Below, piece by piece: positions 36,961 to 48,457 of a stretch of DNA of 64,000 bases. Origin of the DNA: Aralia elata (taxonomy: Eukaryota > Streptophyta > Magnoliopsida > Apiales > Araliaceae); contig JAVJAP010000103.1 in the NCBI GenBank assembly GCA_034770075.1, forward strand, positions 913,501 to 977,500. The letters run 5' to 3'. Each line of letters starts with the position of its first letter. Within the stretch, counting starts at the first letter, position 1. The notes below the pieces were generated by a model that was given only the letters and a program-made list of their open reading frames with translations, made no database searches and was not told the origin of the DNA. Position numbers and translations under genes: made by a program.

Positions 36961-39744
36961 TGTAACGAATGCAATTTTTATGATTGAATAAAAATATTTA
37001 TTGAGTTATATAAATATTTTTATTAATTTATTGAGTTAAATGTGGGTATTTGTTGAATTTAATAATGTTAAATATTATTTAAATGTGATTTGTTATGTTT
37101 ATTCTAATTTAATTTAATGATTAAATTAGATGATGAAAAGGTTTATTTGAATAAATAATTTATTTGAATAAGAGAATTTATTTGGTATTATTGTTATTTG
37201 TTAAATGAAATTATTATTTGAGTTAATTATATTTAATTGAATTTATTTAATAATAAGTTCAATTGAATTAAATGTGTGACATTTTAAACTATATGTTATA
37301 TTGGTTTATTAAAATAAATGAAAGGAGTTTTAATTTAGTTTTACCAAACAAGGTCTTATGATCTTTGTTTGGAAATAATGGGTTATTTTAATTGTGTTTT
37401 ACCAAACAAGACATAAGAATAATAGGTTATCCTTAATTGTAATTGCCAAACATAGCCTTATGGCTTTTGAATTTTATAACTGATAAATTAAATTAGATTT
37501 TTACGTTATTATTTGATTTAATTGTCAGGTTTTTATTTTCTTAATTCTATCAGTTTATTTTTTTAAGTTGCGTCTGTTGTAAAAGAAAAGAGAAGAACAG
37601 AGAGAAAAAGAAAAGAAAGAAGAACATCAGAGTTTGAGAGAAAAGAGAGAGCAGAGTTTGAGAATTTGAGAATTGAGAAGAAAGAATTGAGAAAGAACTT
37701 GTAATTTTAAAAGAATTCATCAAGTTCCTAAAAGTAATTGAAGGTATAATTTCTTTTCCTTTTGGTTTTATTCTTCTGTATATAGTTTTAGTTACTGTAT
37801 GTAAATTCAATTGTTAGAATATATGAACTATTTGATTATAGTTGTTGTAATTGGTAATAATCATGTGTTAGATGATTATATGATGATTAACAATTAATTT
37901 AGAGGTATTAATCCATGAAAACATGCTTTAGAATTGAGTTTTTAGTTTTTACAGAGTTTACTTTATGAATTGTATATATGTATGAAAATTGATGCTCTAA
38001 TTGGTTATTAATCGGTAAATTGATAATTGTTTATGATTATTTGATGAAAAACATGAATAATGCAAGAAGAATGGGTTCAATTGATTGAAAAATGAATTTA
38101 CAGAGTCTTGTTTTATGAAAATGGCAAAAACATGGTTATTTTATAAAACAGTGAATTTTTGGTTTTAAATTGATTGATTATGTGTTTAGATTAGTTAGAA
38201 ACATGTTGGGTAAATGTTTTATATCATATATGGTGTTTGGGTATATCTAATTTGTTTTCTGGATGGTAGAATTCGGAAAATTTTGGCCAAATTTGGCCTA
38301 AGTTTTCACTGGTTCGCGAGCTGGGGAAGACGACAGTCAAGTCTATCGCCCCGGCGATAGAAATGAACTGGTTTCTTCGCCCCAGCGACAGAGTCGCCCC
38401 GGCGACGAAATTGTTAAGCTTTTTCTCGCCCCGGCGAGAAACGCTACTGTTTAAAAAAAAAATTTAATTTATTATTTTCTTTTCTGGGAAATTATGATGC
38501 ATAATTAAACTTATATTAATGTGACTAATGTACTACCAAGATGGTTGCTACTTAGCATTTGTTGTCTAAAGTATGCTAAATGAGATACTATAATTAGGTA
38601 AAAGGAACCTAAAGTGATTATAAATTTTGTAACTAATTTATGTTACCATCTTATAATTAATTGTATAGGTTGATTTAAGGATCGTGAATTATTTAATTTG
38701 TAATCTACGCTTGAGGCAAGTTTCCCTATCTCAACTTATTACTTTTACGTTGAGCAAGTTTTCTTTCTTTAAACTTGTTAAATTATTATAGCAAGTTTTC
38801 TATTTCTTAAGCTTGTTATTATTTCAACAAGTTTACTCCCTTTGAGTGAATTAATTAACCTTAGCTTATTGTTATTCAAGCAAGGCTGATATCATGTTGA
38901 GTAATTATATTTTGTTTCAGATATTATTTATTCAGTCTTTGATTATCATTCAAACTTCGAATACAAACTTTACTAAAGAACTAGACTAGCAAACCATTAT
39001 TGATTCAGCTAGTCCTTAGTTGATGAGCGTTTCAAAAACTTAGATTATCTAAACTTGTTCCAAGCCAAGTTCTTTTTGGTACGGACTCTTATTATAAACT
39101 GAGATGAACAACCCTAACATAGGGGATTATTACGCTTAGCGTTAAAATGTTTGTGCACAATACATTGTACAAAGGGCTGATCCCCCTGAGTACGAGATGA
39201 AGGTCCATTTATAGTCTTTAAGACTGTTAAAGGTTACGGTAAAAAAAAAAATACTTGTTAACCTAGGACATAGTTCGAGGTCTTGAGACCCTCAGATATA
39301 TTCAAACTTTGATTACTTATTGATTAACTTCAAAAAAATCATTGCTTCTCATTTGAACTCTATTTCAATTAAAAGTTACTGTTATCATTCTTGTGGGCAA
39401 TTGTTTGCTCACTCTTGCATTAAATATTTCAGCTAAGCCCGAGAAGCAGGACGAGCGAGCCGTCCACCAGTAAGGGCAAGGGCAAGATGCAGAAATAGTT
39501 CTAGATTTATTAATTAATTGATGAACATTTGTACCAGACTTGTTTTAGATTTTTTTTTTATATTCCGCATTTGATGTATTAAGGTTGTGGTGACCTGGGA
39601 TTTTAATTATTGATGTAACCCGGTTTGGGAGATGATTAATTAAGTTTATTTTAATTGCTTAATTATGGGTAGTTAGATGTGAATGAATGGGATAGTGAAC
39701 ACCAAATCAGGGGGAAATTAAGTACCCAGATTTGGGGGTGTCAC
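36961..39744 (+). repeat. 3' LTR of element D
   Basis: This 2784-bp copy of 28092-30909 differs mainly by shorter homopolymers. It contains the hairpin cluster (38343-38442) and the frame-broken short lysine-rich frame (39433-39498). Confidence 0.93.
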
Positions 39745-40154
39745 ATTACCTTCGTGTTTTCGACCAACATTCTATAGTAATCAATTAACAACAATAGGAA
39801 GCATGGAAATCTAAGTTTGCATTAAGTGATATTATAATCCCAAGCCCATAAAATCTGTATTTTTACAACCATAATTTGTTCTAATTGTTTCATTAGTAAT
39901 CGTTAGATAATCTCATCACTAAAATCAATTATTTAAAGAGACCGAAATAATTATAAAATCGGTGTTTGTAGTCATAAATGCAATTCAATTTCTCGTGGGA
40001 TCGATACTTTACTTACTTTATATTACTTGTGGATCGCGTGCACTTGCGTGTATGAGTCATATTTGTTATACATACAAATATCCCAATAGAAGCACAAGCA
40101 CAATAATCAAACATTTTTAATTATATTAAAGTAACCATAACGAAAAATACTTAC

Positions 40155-40602
40155 AAGCTTTCTCGCGTGACTTATAAAATGTATTGACCCTCCAACATGG
40201 TTAAGTTTTCCACCTTTATTTCGGTTTGTAGAACCAGAATTTGAAATTTTTTGCCAACTTTCCTTATTCCATCCTTCACAAAAAGAGACCCAATATTCTT
40301 TCTTCATGAACGAGGGTGGGTACTCGGCCATTTTTTCAAAATTGTAAGTTGTAAGCCCTGTTTTTTTCTTTGCCTCGTCTCTTGCCTTTTTCATTAAATC
40401 TTTATAGCGTATAGCACAAACCTGCTCCCAAACCTTTCTTGCCTTTTTATGCTCTACTTCATTACTAAATTGATACATCTCTTCAAATTCAGCCCATAAC
40501 TCATTCTTGAGGTCTTTTGCCACTGATAACCAAGTCGGATATGGCCCCATTTGATTTTTTATAGAACTAACAATTTGTCGTACCACAGAATTGGGCTGAA
40601 AT
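40155..40602 (-). CDS. CACTA Transposase_24-type gene, main conserved exon
   Basis: The 149-codon exon has the family core: ELWAEFEEMYQF, then VWEQVCAIRYKDLMKKARDE, PPSFMKKEYWVSFCEGW and GGSIHFISHARKL. It begins after an acceptor (GTGTTTGTAG) and ends at a donor GTAAGTA. It joins 26698-26796 in phase 0 across the intron that now holds the nested retroelements. Upstream exon(s) with the start codon should lie between 40640 and 41890 but were not identified. The splice pattern, 40602-40155, 26796-26698, 26607-26245 and 25582-25517, gives about 325 residues, in line with this family. Confidence 0.82.
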
Positions 40603-40735
40603 CTACAAACACAAATAGAAATTATTATTTATTATAAGCTGCATTATATAAAGATAAGCAGAAATCTGCTAAGGATAAGATGTCAATCACTGATAGCATG
40701 CAGTTTGTTGAGAATGTTTTTTTTTTGTTTGGACT

Positions 40736-40822
40736 GAATTGATTGAGAGGTTCTCCAATGTTGATGGATATAGAAAATTAATGCAATTCTTGATGGGCTT
40801 ACATGATAGCTTTGTTATCTTT
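40736..40822 (+). pseudogene. Possible copia-type gag fragment
   Basis: A short plus-strand frame reads RKLMQFLMGLHDSFV, close to the 'LMQFLMGL' motif of the copia-type gag/UBN2 domain, preceded by ELIERFSNVDGY. Only about 29 codons are recognisable. It lies antisense in the upstream part of the CACTA Transposase_24 gene. A chance match is possible but the motif is distinctive. Confidence 0.35.
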
Positions 40823-41901
40823 TTCCTCAGTTTTCTCTAGGCAACCAAAAGGGTTGTTTTAATTACCTTAACAGAGGAAAAAGCAATCTGATGATAAACG
40901 AGTATGATATCATGGAGCTTCTCAAATCACAACAATGTAGACATAAATTTCCAGATTAATTTATGCACAACCCAGATCATTCACTAATTGTAAAACTTGA
41001 ATTAAACTCAATAAAATCAAAAATGAGGCTGTAAGTTGAACAGTAGCCAAGCTTCAGCAGAAATGAACTTGAACAGTTAAGTAAATACATTGAGAATAGA
41101 TATAGTAGAAATACTTGCACCAAAACAATTAAAACATTGAGATATAACAATCAAAAGTTGAATAAGCAGTTTCGCTCAGCCTATTACCGTCTCTGGCACA
41201 CACACACACAAAATATTCTTACCCAAACTATATAGTCCATAGTTTGAACTTCACTTCGTAGACATTGAGTATAAAAGCTTAACCAACAGGGTTAAATGTG
41301 CGATTAAAACACAATCTATATGGAATATATAAACATCAGAAAAAAGCAGATCTAACCGAAATATATAAACGCCAAAAATAAGCAGGTCAAGTAAAAAAAT
41401 AACCTGATGTGTATATGCACAATCATCAAACAGTATACACAACTTTGTCTTTGTATAAATATATGTCTGAATGCATGTATATTCTTGTGCCACATTTCAC
41501 TAAGAATCACCATATGTGCATCCCCTCAGTTTATTGGTTAAGACTAATTATTGTCAGGCCACTATCACTTTATTGTTATCTTTACTGAATTTAAAATTAT
41601 ATAAAGATTAATAAATGGAAAGAAGAAAAAAAAAGATACAAGGCCAGCATTGAGATATGAAATTTTGTAGAACAGATTACATGAATCTAAAGAAAGGGAT
41701 TCTGATCCTTTTGAAAGAGAAAAACGATAAATTAAGATTAGGCTGCCACTTTATGATATGAGATGGATTATTATTAATGACACTAAAGAAGAAGCTTCCT
41801 GTTCAACAATGTCATGTATGGTAATAGTAGTCCATATATCTCCAGCTCAAAGCTCAAAGCTACAAAGAGCAAGGGATCAAAAACCTACCCGAATGGGATA
41901 T

Positions 41902-44299
41902 TCAGAGCAAAAAGAAGTATAAAACAATTGTTCCCTTCTTCTTTAAATGAAACATACACCTAAAAAGTAAATGTCAGATTTATCACTAAACTAAATTTGT
42001 TGCAAAGAATGAAAAAAAAGTTTTGAAAATGTTACCTCTCAAAAGGATACATCCATCGATATTGTACGGGTCCACCCATGTTAGCTTCATAAGCTAAATG
42101 AATTGGTAAATGTTCCATAGAATCAAAAAAAGCTGGAGGAAATATTTTCTCAAGGTTGCACAATATTGTCACAATATTCGTCTCAAGCAACTCCATATGC
42201 TCCTTTCGCAACCTTGTTGAGCATAAATCCCTAAAGAAATGACACAAGTCGGTCAATACATCCCATATCGACTTGGGCAACAAGTCTCAAAATGCAATTG
42301 GCAATAACCTCTCAAAAAACACATGACAATCATGGCTCTTTAGCCCAGTGAACTTGCTATCTTCCACATTAACACATCTCGAAATATTAGAAGCATAGCC
42401 GTCAAGGAGCTTCAATTGCTTAACCCACTTGCAAACATCCTGAATTTGGGGTTTGGTTAGTGTATAAGTTGCTTTGGGCTTTATGATCTTCTGGTTAATA
42501 TTTTGTAATTCTAGTTCCGGACGCTTGCAATGGGTCTTTAGATCCTTCCTTGCATTTGGATTATCCTTTGTTCTACCCTTGACATCCAATATTGTATAAA
42601 ACAGGTTTTCAAACACGTTTTTCTCAACATGCATCACATCAAGATTGTGTCGAATTAGAAGTGAACGCCAAGAGGGTAACTCCCAAAAGATTGAACATTT
42701 CACCCAATTATGTTCCTTTCCATAACCATCTATTTTATGTTTATTGCCAACCTTTCCAAATGTAATAGGTGGCAATTTTGACACATACTCAAATACCTCT
42801 TCGCTTGATAACCGAGGTGGTGGAAAGTCGCATTCAATTTTATTCCTCTTGAATTTGTCCTTTTGATATCGATAAGAATGATCAATAGGTAAAAATTGAC
42901 GATGACAATCATAGAAACAAGGTTTTCTACCATTCTCAAGGGTAAAAGCCTTGCTACCCTCCATACAATAAGGGCAAGCCATCTTACCATGAGTACTCCA
43001 ACCTGACAACATTCCATAAGCTGGAAAATCGCTAATAGTCCACATAAGTACAACTTTCATCTGAAAATTTTGCTTCACATATGCATCATAGGTGTTAACT
43101 CCGTCATTCCACAAGATTTTTAATTCATCAATCAGTGGTCTCAAGTATACATCTATATCCTTACCAGGACTCTTTGGACCGGGAATGATTAATGTCAAGA
43201 ACATGTAGGGCTGCTTCATACACATTCCAGGTGGCAAATTATATGGAGTGACTATAACTGGCCAACAGGAGTACGGATTTGCAAAATTTCCAAACGGATT
43301 GAACCCATCAGTGGAGAGTCCAAGTCTAATATTCTGAGATTCTGCAGAAAAAGATGGATAAGTGCGATCAACGTGTTTCCATGCCTCACTATCTGCTGGG
43401 TGAACAACTACACCATCGGGACGAGGATTCTTTTTATGCCATGTCATGTGTTCTGCTGTGACATTAGACATATACAATCTTTGAAGTCTAGGTGTAATTG
43501 GAAAATATCGCAAAACCTTAAAAGGTATATCTTTTTGCTTCTTAGTTCCCGGTGGCTTAGGTTTAAATCGAGGATGACCACATACGAAACAATTCGTCTT
43601 ATTTTCATTTTCATTGTAATACAACATGCAATCATTTTCACATGCATGTATCTTCTGATAACCAAGTCCCAACATTTTTACCATTTGCTTCGCCCTATAA
43701 TAATTCTCAGGAAGCTTCTCATCTTTAGGCAACGCACTCTTCATTAATGAGATCATGCGATTAAAGTGAACTTGGCTCATGTTTGACTCATCCTTGAGGT
43801 TCAACAATTGTGATACCATAGATAATTTTGTTGACTTCTCACAACCTGGCCATAGTGGATCATCAGCATGTTTCAAAAGTTGAAAAAATTTTGCGGCATC
43901 AGAATTTAGTTCTTCTAATCTAGATGTCTCGCTACTCCAATTAAAACTTTGCCCAGCAGCATCACGCACGAGATCTATGTACGGATTTGTATCAAGAGGG
44001 ACCTCAACATTATCACCATGATTTGAACTTTCTTCGGATAAATATTCGCCATGCACAAACCATTTTTTGTAATTATTTTTGAATCCCTTTCTATAAAGAT
44101 GTATTTCAACATCTTCTCGAAGCTGGAAAAACCTCAATTTACAAGTTGAGCAAGGACACTTAATTTTCTGCTCACTAACATTCCCAGGAATAGAGTAAGC
44201 AAAATTGAGGAATTCCTTTACTCCCTCTCTAAATTCTTCACTAATTGTTCTTCCATTTTCAGCAACTCGCCTATCAATCCAACTTCGATCAAGAGGCAT
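41902..44299 (-). pseudogene. CACTA transposase TNP2, in-frame stop and short C-terminus
   Basis: The main exon is 42036-44304, entered after the acceptor TGTTCTGTTCAG, so the start is MPLDRSWIDRRV at 44299, not the ATG 21 bp upstream. Domains in order are Transpos_assoc (to about residue 80, with CPCSTC), a Transposase_21 core (LSTDGFNPFGN; IPGPKSPGKDIDVYLRPLID; MLSGWSTHGKMACPYC) and DUF4218 (LPKSIWDVLTDLCHFFRDLC; YRWMYPFER). A TGA at 42287-42289 lies in frame between LLPIAF and DLLPK. A 76-bp intron follows, with a short exon (41902-41959) ending early. The usual C-terminal DUF4216 region was not found. Function is transposon excision and insertion. Probably inactive unless the stop is read through. 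Confidence 0.88.
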
Positions 44300-44304
44300 C
44301 CTTT

Positions 44305-46689
44305 CTGAACAGAACATCATTAAAATTAGAGGGACATCATTATTATTATCTATTAACCTTAGATCCTTAGAAAAGTCAACTTCACCAATAAATTAGAGGG
44401 TAATCATCTTTATATATATTTGTTCATGCAACATGATTACATTAACAATGAATGCTAACATTTTTCGCATGCAGAGGATTTACAAAACAGAAAAGGAATG
44501 TCAGTAGTGGTAATACTTGGACTTTTACTAAGGTATTTCTGGAGGTAGTAATCAAATAGAAATTAGGATTAACTAGTTAATGTTGGCATTAGGGGATCAA
44601 GGTTTGGTTCTAGGGTTTGTGGTTTTGTTGAATAATTGAAGTTTGATATCAGGATCGACATGCATATCTTGTATATGACCATTGGACATGTTTACACCCA
44701 TTTTTCCAACCATGTGCAATTGTCTTTACTACCAACAAACAAAAATGATTGTTTACATGTCTTTCCTAGTTCAAGGTACTATGAATTGGAACATGATTAT
44801 CCTACATTATGGGGCAGGCGACCCGGAGACACTACCAATTTCAACATTCATATGATGGTGAGTTTTTTTTTTTTTAAAACGCAAAAAATGGGAGGTAGTA
44901 AAGGTATTCTAAACTACCAACAGGACATACTTTGCCTACAACAATCACACACATCTAAAAGAACCCTAATCGCACCAATGTCGAGTTGAAATTTAGTGAT
45001 CCTCCTCAAGTAGCAGGTAGAATGTACGAGGGTTGTCATCAACCACGAATTCAAGTTTGAGCGAGATAAATAACCCACTTACTATTAGACCAATAGATGA
45101 TTGGTATATGATGGTGGGTGATGACTAGGGAAGTGTTACTCCTTCCACAATACCTTATCTTTGATTGTAAACTGAACACACGTAGAAAACACAAATCGTT
45201 GCTTAAATATTATAAATAAAATTAAATTTATCTATCAAAATAATTATAATAATATTCTTCTCTGTAATATATCACACGGGAAGACTGGTCTATTCTAGGC
45301 ATAGAGTGGTGTAGATAATTTATGGGTCGGGAATGGCTTTTAGTGTAGTTAAATAAAAGTTTTAGTGGCATATATATATAAAATCGTAGAAGGCATGCAC
45401 CAGTTGATATTTAATCCTTAGAGTGGTGCTTGTGATCAATTTCCAGCTACATATATTGTTTCCTCCATGATAGTATGTACGTCTTATGTACATAGGGAAG
45501 AGGCCCATTTTTATATTGGTATGTTAGATTTTCAGGCTTGGATAGCACCATATATATCTCACTCCTCAGAATGATATTTCTGCAGCCTTGGCACAAATAC
45601 AACATGATGAAAAATATCAAACTAGTCATGGCCTGCGTGTGGGTCCGCGGGCGAGACAGCGAGTACATCTTATGAAATTTAAGAAACTGATAATTTCGCA
45701 TGAAAAAAATAATATTTTCACGTAGATCTCTCTCGGATAAATGTGAGACACATTCATTATTAATATAACAGGAATTATGTGAAAAAATATAATTAACGTG
45801 TGGAAATAAATTCACCAATAAATAACCCTTCTAGCAATCTATCTTTCCACAAGATGAACTGATTGACTAACAGGTAAGATTAAGCTTAATAAAAACACTC
45901 TGCAATCCAACTCTTTCACAAGATAAGCCAGGAAAATAGAATATTCAGCAAAGATACATGCCATTTATAACCTAATGGAGCAGTCTTATCTTAATTTTAC
46001 ATTGTACATATGCCTTGTCTTATTATCATCAACCAAAGTTTGAGAACTCATGAATGACATGCACGCACTGAACCCAAAGGGGTTGAACAAAGCAGATCTT
46101 ATGCCAAAATCATGAGAAAATAGAATAGGCTCTTCCCTTTTTATGACTAAATCAAAATGAATTCTTATCTGCTCATGTTAGACTAATCAACTTCACTGTA
46201 TAATATATTGCAGACCAACCAATTGAAGCTTGTTTTCCTCAATTCAATATAATTAACTTCATAGAAAATACTCTTAATTCTTGTTTTAAAGCAAAAGACG
46301 AGATTAGGGGTTTAAGGATATTAGGTCTGAAAAATGAAGAAGAACAAGAAAAGAAATATTACCGTCGGGAGGGATGACCACGCTGCTAAGGAGGTGCGCG
46401 ATTGTTTTCGTCTTTGGCCAGTCGTCCGAGTATTCCTTTAGCCCTAAACTAAGATCCACGAGACGCACAGTCGATTGAGAAGCAGAATCGAGAATTCATG
46501 GTTACATTTGAGAAGAGATTGACTTTGGGATGGAAATTGAGAAGCAAAATCGGGAGCTATGGTTGCAATTGAGAAGATGGATTTTGGGGATTTTCTGGGG
46601 ACAGAACGATTTGGGGATTTTGGGGATTTTAGTCTTATTTCTTTTCTTTTTTTTGTTGATTTAGTTGGAGGGAATTTTTGGTGGGAAAC
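44305..46689 (-). other. CACTA promoter-side non-coding region with a 5' UTR intron
   Basis: No convincing protein is encoded here. A minus-strand donor-like CGACG-GTAATATTTC near 46365 could pair with the acceptor at 44305 to form a 5' UTR intron of TNP2. Small plus-strand open frames (for example at 44636) have no family motif. Confidence 0.45.
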
Positions 46690-47129
46690 TAAAATACTGA
46701 GACGGACTATATCCGTCTCTACTCCGTCTCTAACTATAAGGAGGGAATTGGAGACTAATATTTAGAGGGAAAATAAAAGTCTGAGACGGAAATATCGGTC
46801 TCTAATCCGTTTCAAACATAAATATTTATTTCTTTTTTAATTATTAATCTGAGACGAGCACAGTTTGGTCTCAAATCTGTTTCAAAAATGAGTTTATAAT
46901 TTTCTAAAAAATACTAACTTTTTGAGACTGTTAATTCCGTCTCTAATTCCGTCTCTACAATTTGAGACGATGCTTGTGGTTTCAGAATCCGTCTCGGTTT
47001 TTTACTTCCAAATCATATCGAGACACAACAAAATTTCGGTTTCTAAGTCCGTCTCAAATTACTAGAATTAGAGACGGAACTTAGTCCGTCTCTAAAAATT
47101 GGTTTCAGTTGCCCAGTATTCTTGTAGTG
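46690..47129. repeat. Right subterminal repeats and TIR of the CACTA element
   Basis: Dense GAGACGGA/CCGTCTC motifs in both orientations lead to the inverted terminus ending TTGTAGTG at 47129. The ACT duplication follows. Confidence 0.9.
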
Positions 47130-47132
47130 ACT

Positions 47133-47715
47133 AGACCTGACATAAATGGTTATGGTTGGTTTTGGGTTATAAAAAAATAGTTATGGGTCAATCAGAAACT
47201 AAAACTCCATAAGTCCATTTATAATATGGTTAATATATAATGGAACAATTACATTTTCTATTACATTTTTAGAAATAATTACAAGAATAGTGCACTAGTT
47301 AAATATTTACCCAATTAATGTATATAAAGTTTTATTTACATTATTAGTGAATAATAATTATTCCTTTAATTATGTTGTGTTATTTAATGTGCTGATGTCA
47401 TGGTAATTCAGTTATTTTTTAAAAAAATAAATCGTACCCGCTTTTTGTGGGATAGGGGTATCGGGTTTCAATTTAAATTTCTTTTTTTCGTTTTGTAGCT
47501 TATTTCTTTGGAAACCCTTATTCTGCGTTTTGGGTACTTTTCTATCCTAACAAGTCGTCGGCGATTGTTGTTGTCGGTTTATATTCGTAGTTGGTGTTTG
47601 GTTATTTAGTTCGTCGTTCTTGTATTCTTGTTTTCTTCTTGATTATTTGATAGTTTTTCGGTTTGTTCTGGTTTAGTGGTTATACATTGTTTGATTTTTT
47701 TTGTTTTTGTTTTTG
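47133..47715. other. Host 5' flank of the candidate gene
   Basis: AT-rich, then T-rich sequence with a moderately GC stretch (47540-47600). No coding evidence. The T-rich tract before 47716 would suit a 5' UTR. Confidence 0.4.
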
Positions 47716-48039
47716 ATGGTGTCTACGAGGAAGAGCAGGGAAGAAATGGGAGATAAGAAGAGTGATAGGAAGAGTAAACGAGTTAGGGATGATGATTGTT
47801 TGAAGGATTTGCAGACAACTGTTCATGGGAAGGATAGTATGTCAAAGTCTAGTAAAAAGGGAAAGAAGTTAGTGTTGAAGTCAGATGTTGAAGATAAGAA
47901 TTTGGGGAGACATGCGAAGAAGAAGGCTAAATCAGTGGTATGTATAGATTCTGATTTTGAAGGTTCTCAAGAAATAGTTGAGAAAGAAATTGAATTGAGC
48001 ATAATAAGCAGAAAATTGTTCCCATGCAAAAACATCTGA
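47716..48039 (+). CDS. Candidate first exon of a host-like basic protein
   Basis: The ATG at 47716 opens 107 codons rich in Lys, Arg, Asp and Ser: MVSTRKSREEMGDKKSDRKS, later KKGKKLVLKSDVEDKNLG and HAKKKAKSVVCIDSDFEGSQ. It has several basic, nuclear-localisation-like clusters. A donor-like GTATGT lies in the KAKSVV segment, so splicing could end the exon near 47938, before the TGA at 48037-48039. A second donor-like AAG-GTTTGT follows the stop. I do not recognise the protein; such low-complexity N-termini occur in plant nuclear and transposon-derived proteins. Element Z inserted at 48150, probably in its intron. Confidence 0.5.
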   Translation: MVSTRKSREEMGDKKSDRKSKRVRDDDCLKDLQTTVHGKDSMSKSSKKGKKLVLKSDVEDKNLGRHAKKKAKSVVCIDSDFEGSQEIVEKEIELSIISRKLFPCKNI

Positions 48040-48395
48040 AGGTTTGTTATTTTTAATTTTTGTTATGAATATAGATTTTTTATTTGTTTTTGGTTACTTC
48101 TATTTTTTTTTGTATGATGATGTTCTGGTTTATGGTGTTCGAAGTTATGTGTGACGCCCCCATATCCGGGCTCCTTTACCTCAGGTTTGGTGCTCACGAT
48201 CCATCATACATATCACATCTAACTACCCATTCATTGATGAATTATATCATTCATTACATTACCTTAATAAAAACATACGTTTAAAACATAAATATATCAT
48301 CGTCATCCCAGGTTAATTAACCTTAACATTACATGTCTATTAATATAAAAGACTTAAGCAAAATTATAATATAATAATCATTAAATAACTTGATA

Positions 48396-48457
48396 CTACT
48401 CGGTCGCCTTCGCTTTGCCTTTGTCCTTATTGGAACCTTCTGCTACCTCGGCTTTTG
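48396..48457 (-). other. Short lysine-rich frame after an acceptor-like site in LTR Z
   Basis: On the minus strand ATATTTCAG is followed by a 62-nt phase-2 frame, KAEVAEGSNKDKGKAKATE, then TAG, 246 bp from the LTR end. An identical copy lies at 55771-55832 in the 5' LTR. Confidence 0.5.

Larger units (their letters stand above)
28092..39744 (+). mobile_element. Ty3/gypsy chromovirus element D, full length
   Basis: The 11.65-kb element has LTRs 28092-30909 and 36961-39744 and a perfect target duplication TTACC (28087-28091 and 39745-39749). It has a tRNA-Met primer site, an extra ORF, gag, protease, RT, RNase H, integrase, chromodomain and polypurine tract. It sits antisense to the CACTA gene, inside its intron. 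The LTR copies differ almost only by one-base homopolymer changes, so the insertion is young. The internal coding region has many frame changes that may be artefacts. Confidence 0.95.
26813..40088 (+). mobile_element. Solo-LTR-like element (Tat/Athila-like?) in a CACTA intron
   Basis: The insert is flanked by a perfect 5-bp duplication GAAGC (26808-26812 and 40089-40093). Removing it restores a clean 77-bp intron of the Transposase_24 gene. Excluding nested element D it is about 1.6 kb. It begins TGATAAGTAGG and ends CCCAATA, so the right end lacks canonical CA. The phrase GTGGGATCGATACTTTACTT near the right end resembles Tat/Athila-type LTR ends; this assignment is from memory and tentative. 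No coding region was found. Confidence 0.65.
24645..47129 (-). mobile_element. CACTA (En/Spm-type) DNA transposon, with nested retrotransposons
   Basis: The left end is CACTACCAAAAATCCGGGCA. The right end, reverse-complemented, is CACTACAAGAATACTGGGCA. A perfect 3-bp target duplication ACT flanks it (24642-24644 and 47130-47132). Both ends are followed by dense TGAGACGGA subterminal repeats in both orientations. Inside are TNP2 and Transposase_24 genes on the minus strand. The span is 22.5 kb, about 9.2 kb of which is CACTA after removing the 13.3-kb nest at 26813-40093. The TNP2 reading frame has a stop and a truncated C-terminus, so autonomy is doubtful. Confidence 0.95.

Noticed and set aside
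44636..44989. 117-codon plus-strand frame within the CACTA element
   Set aside because: No recognisable domain, antisense to the transposase promoter side, and ends in poly-T-derived residues.
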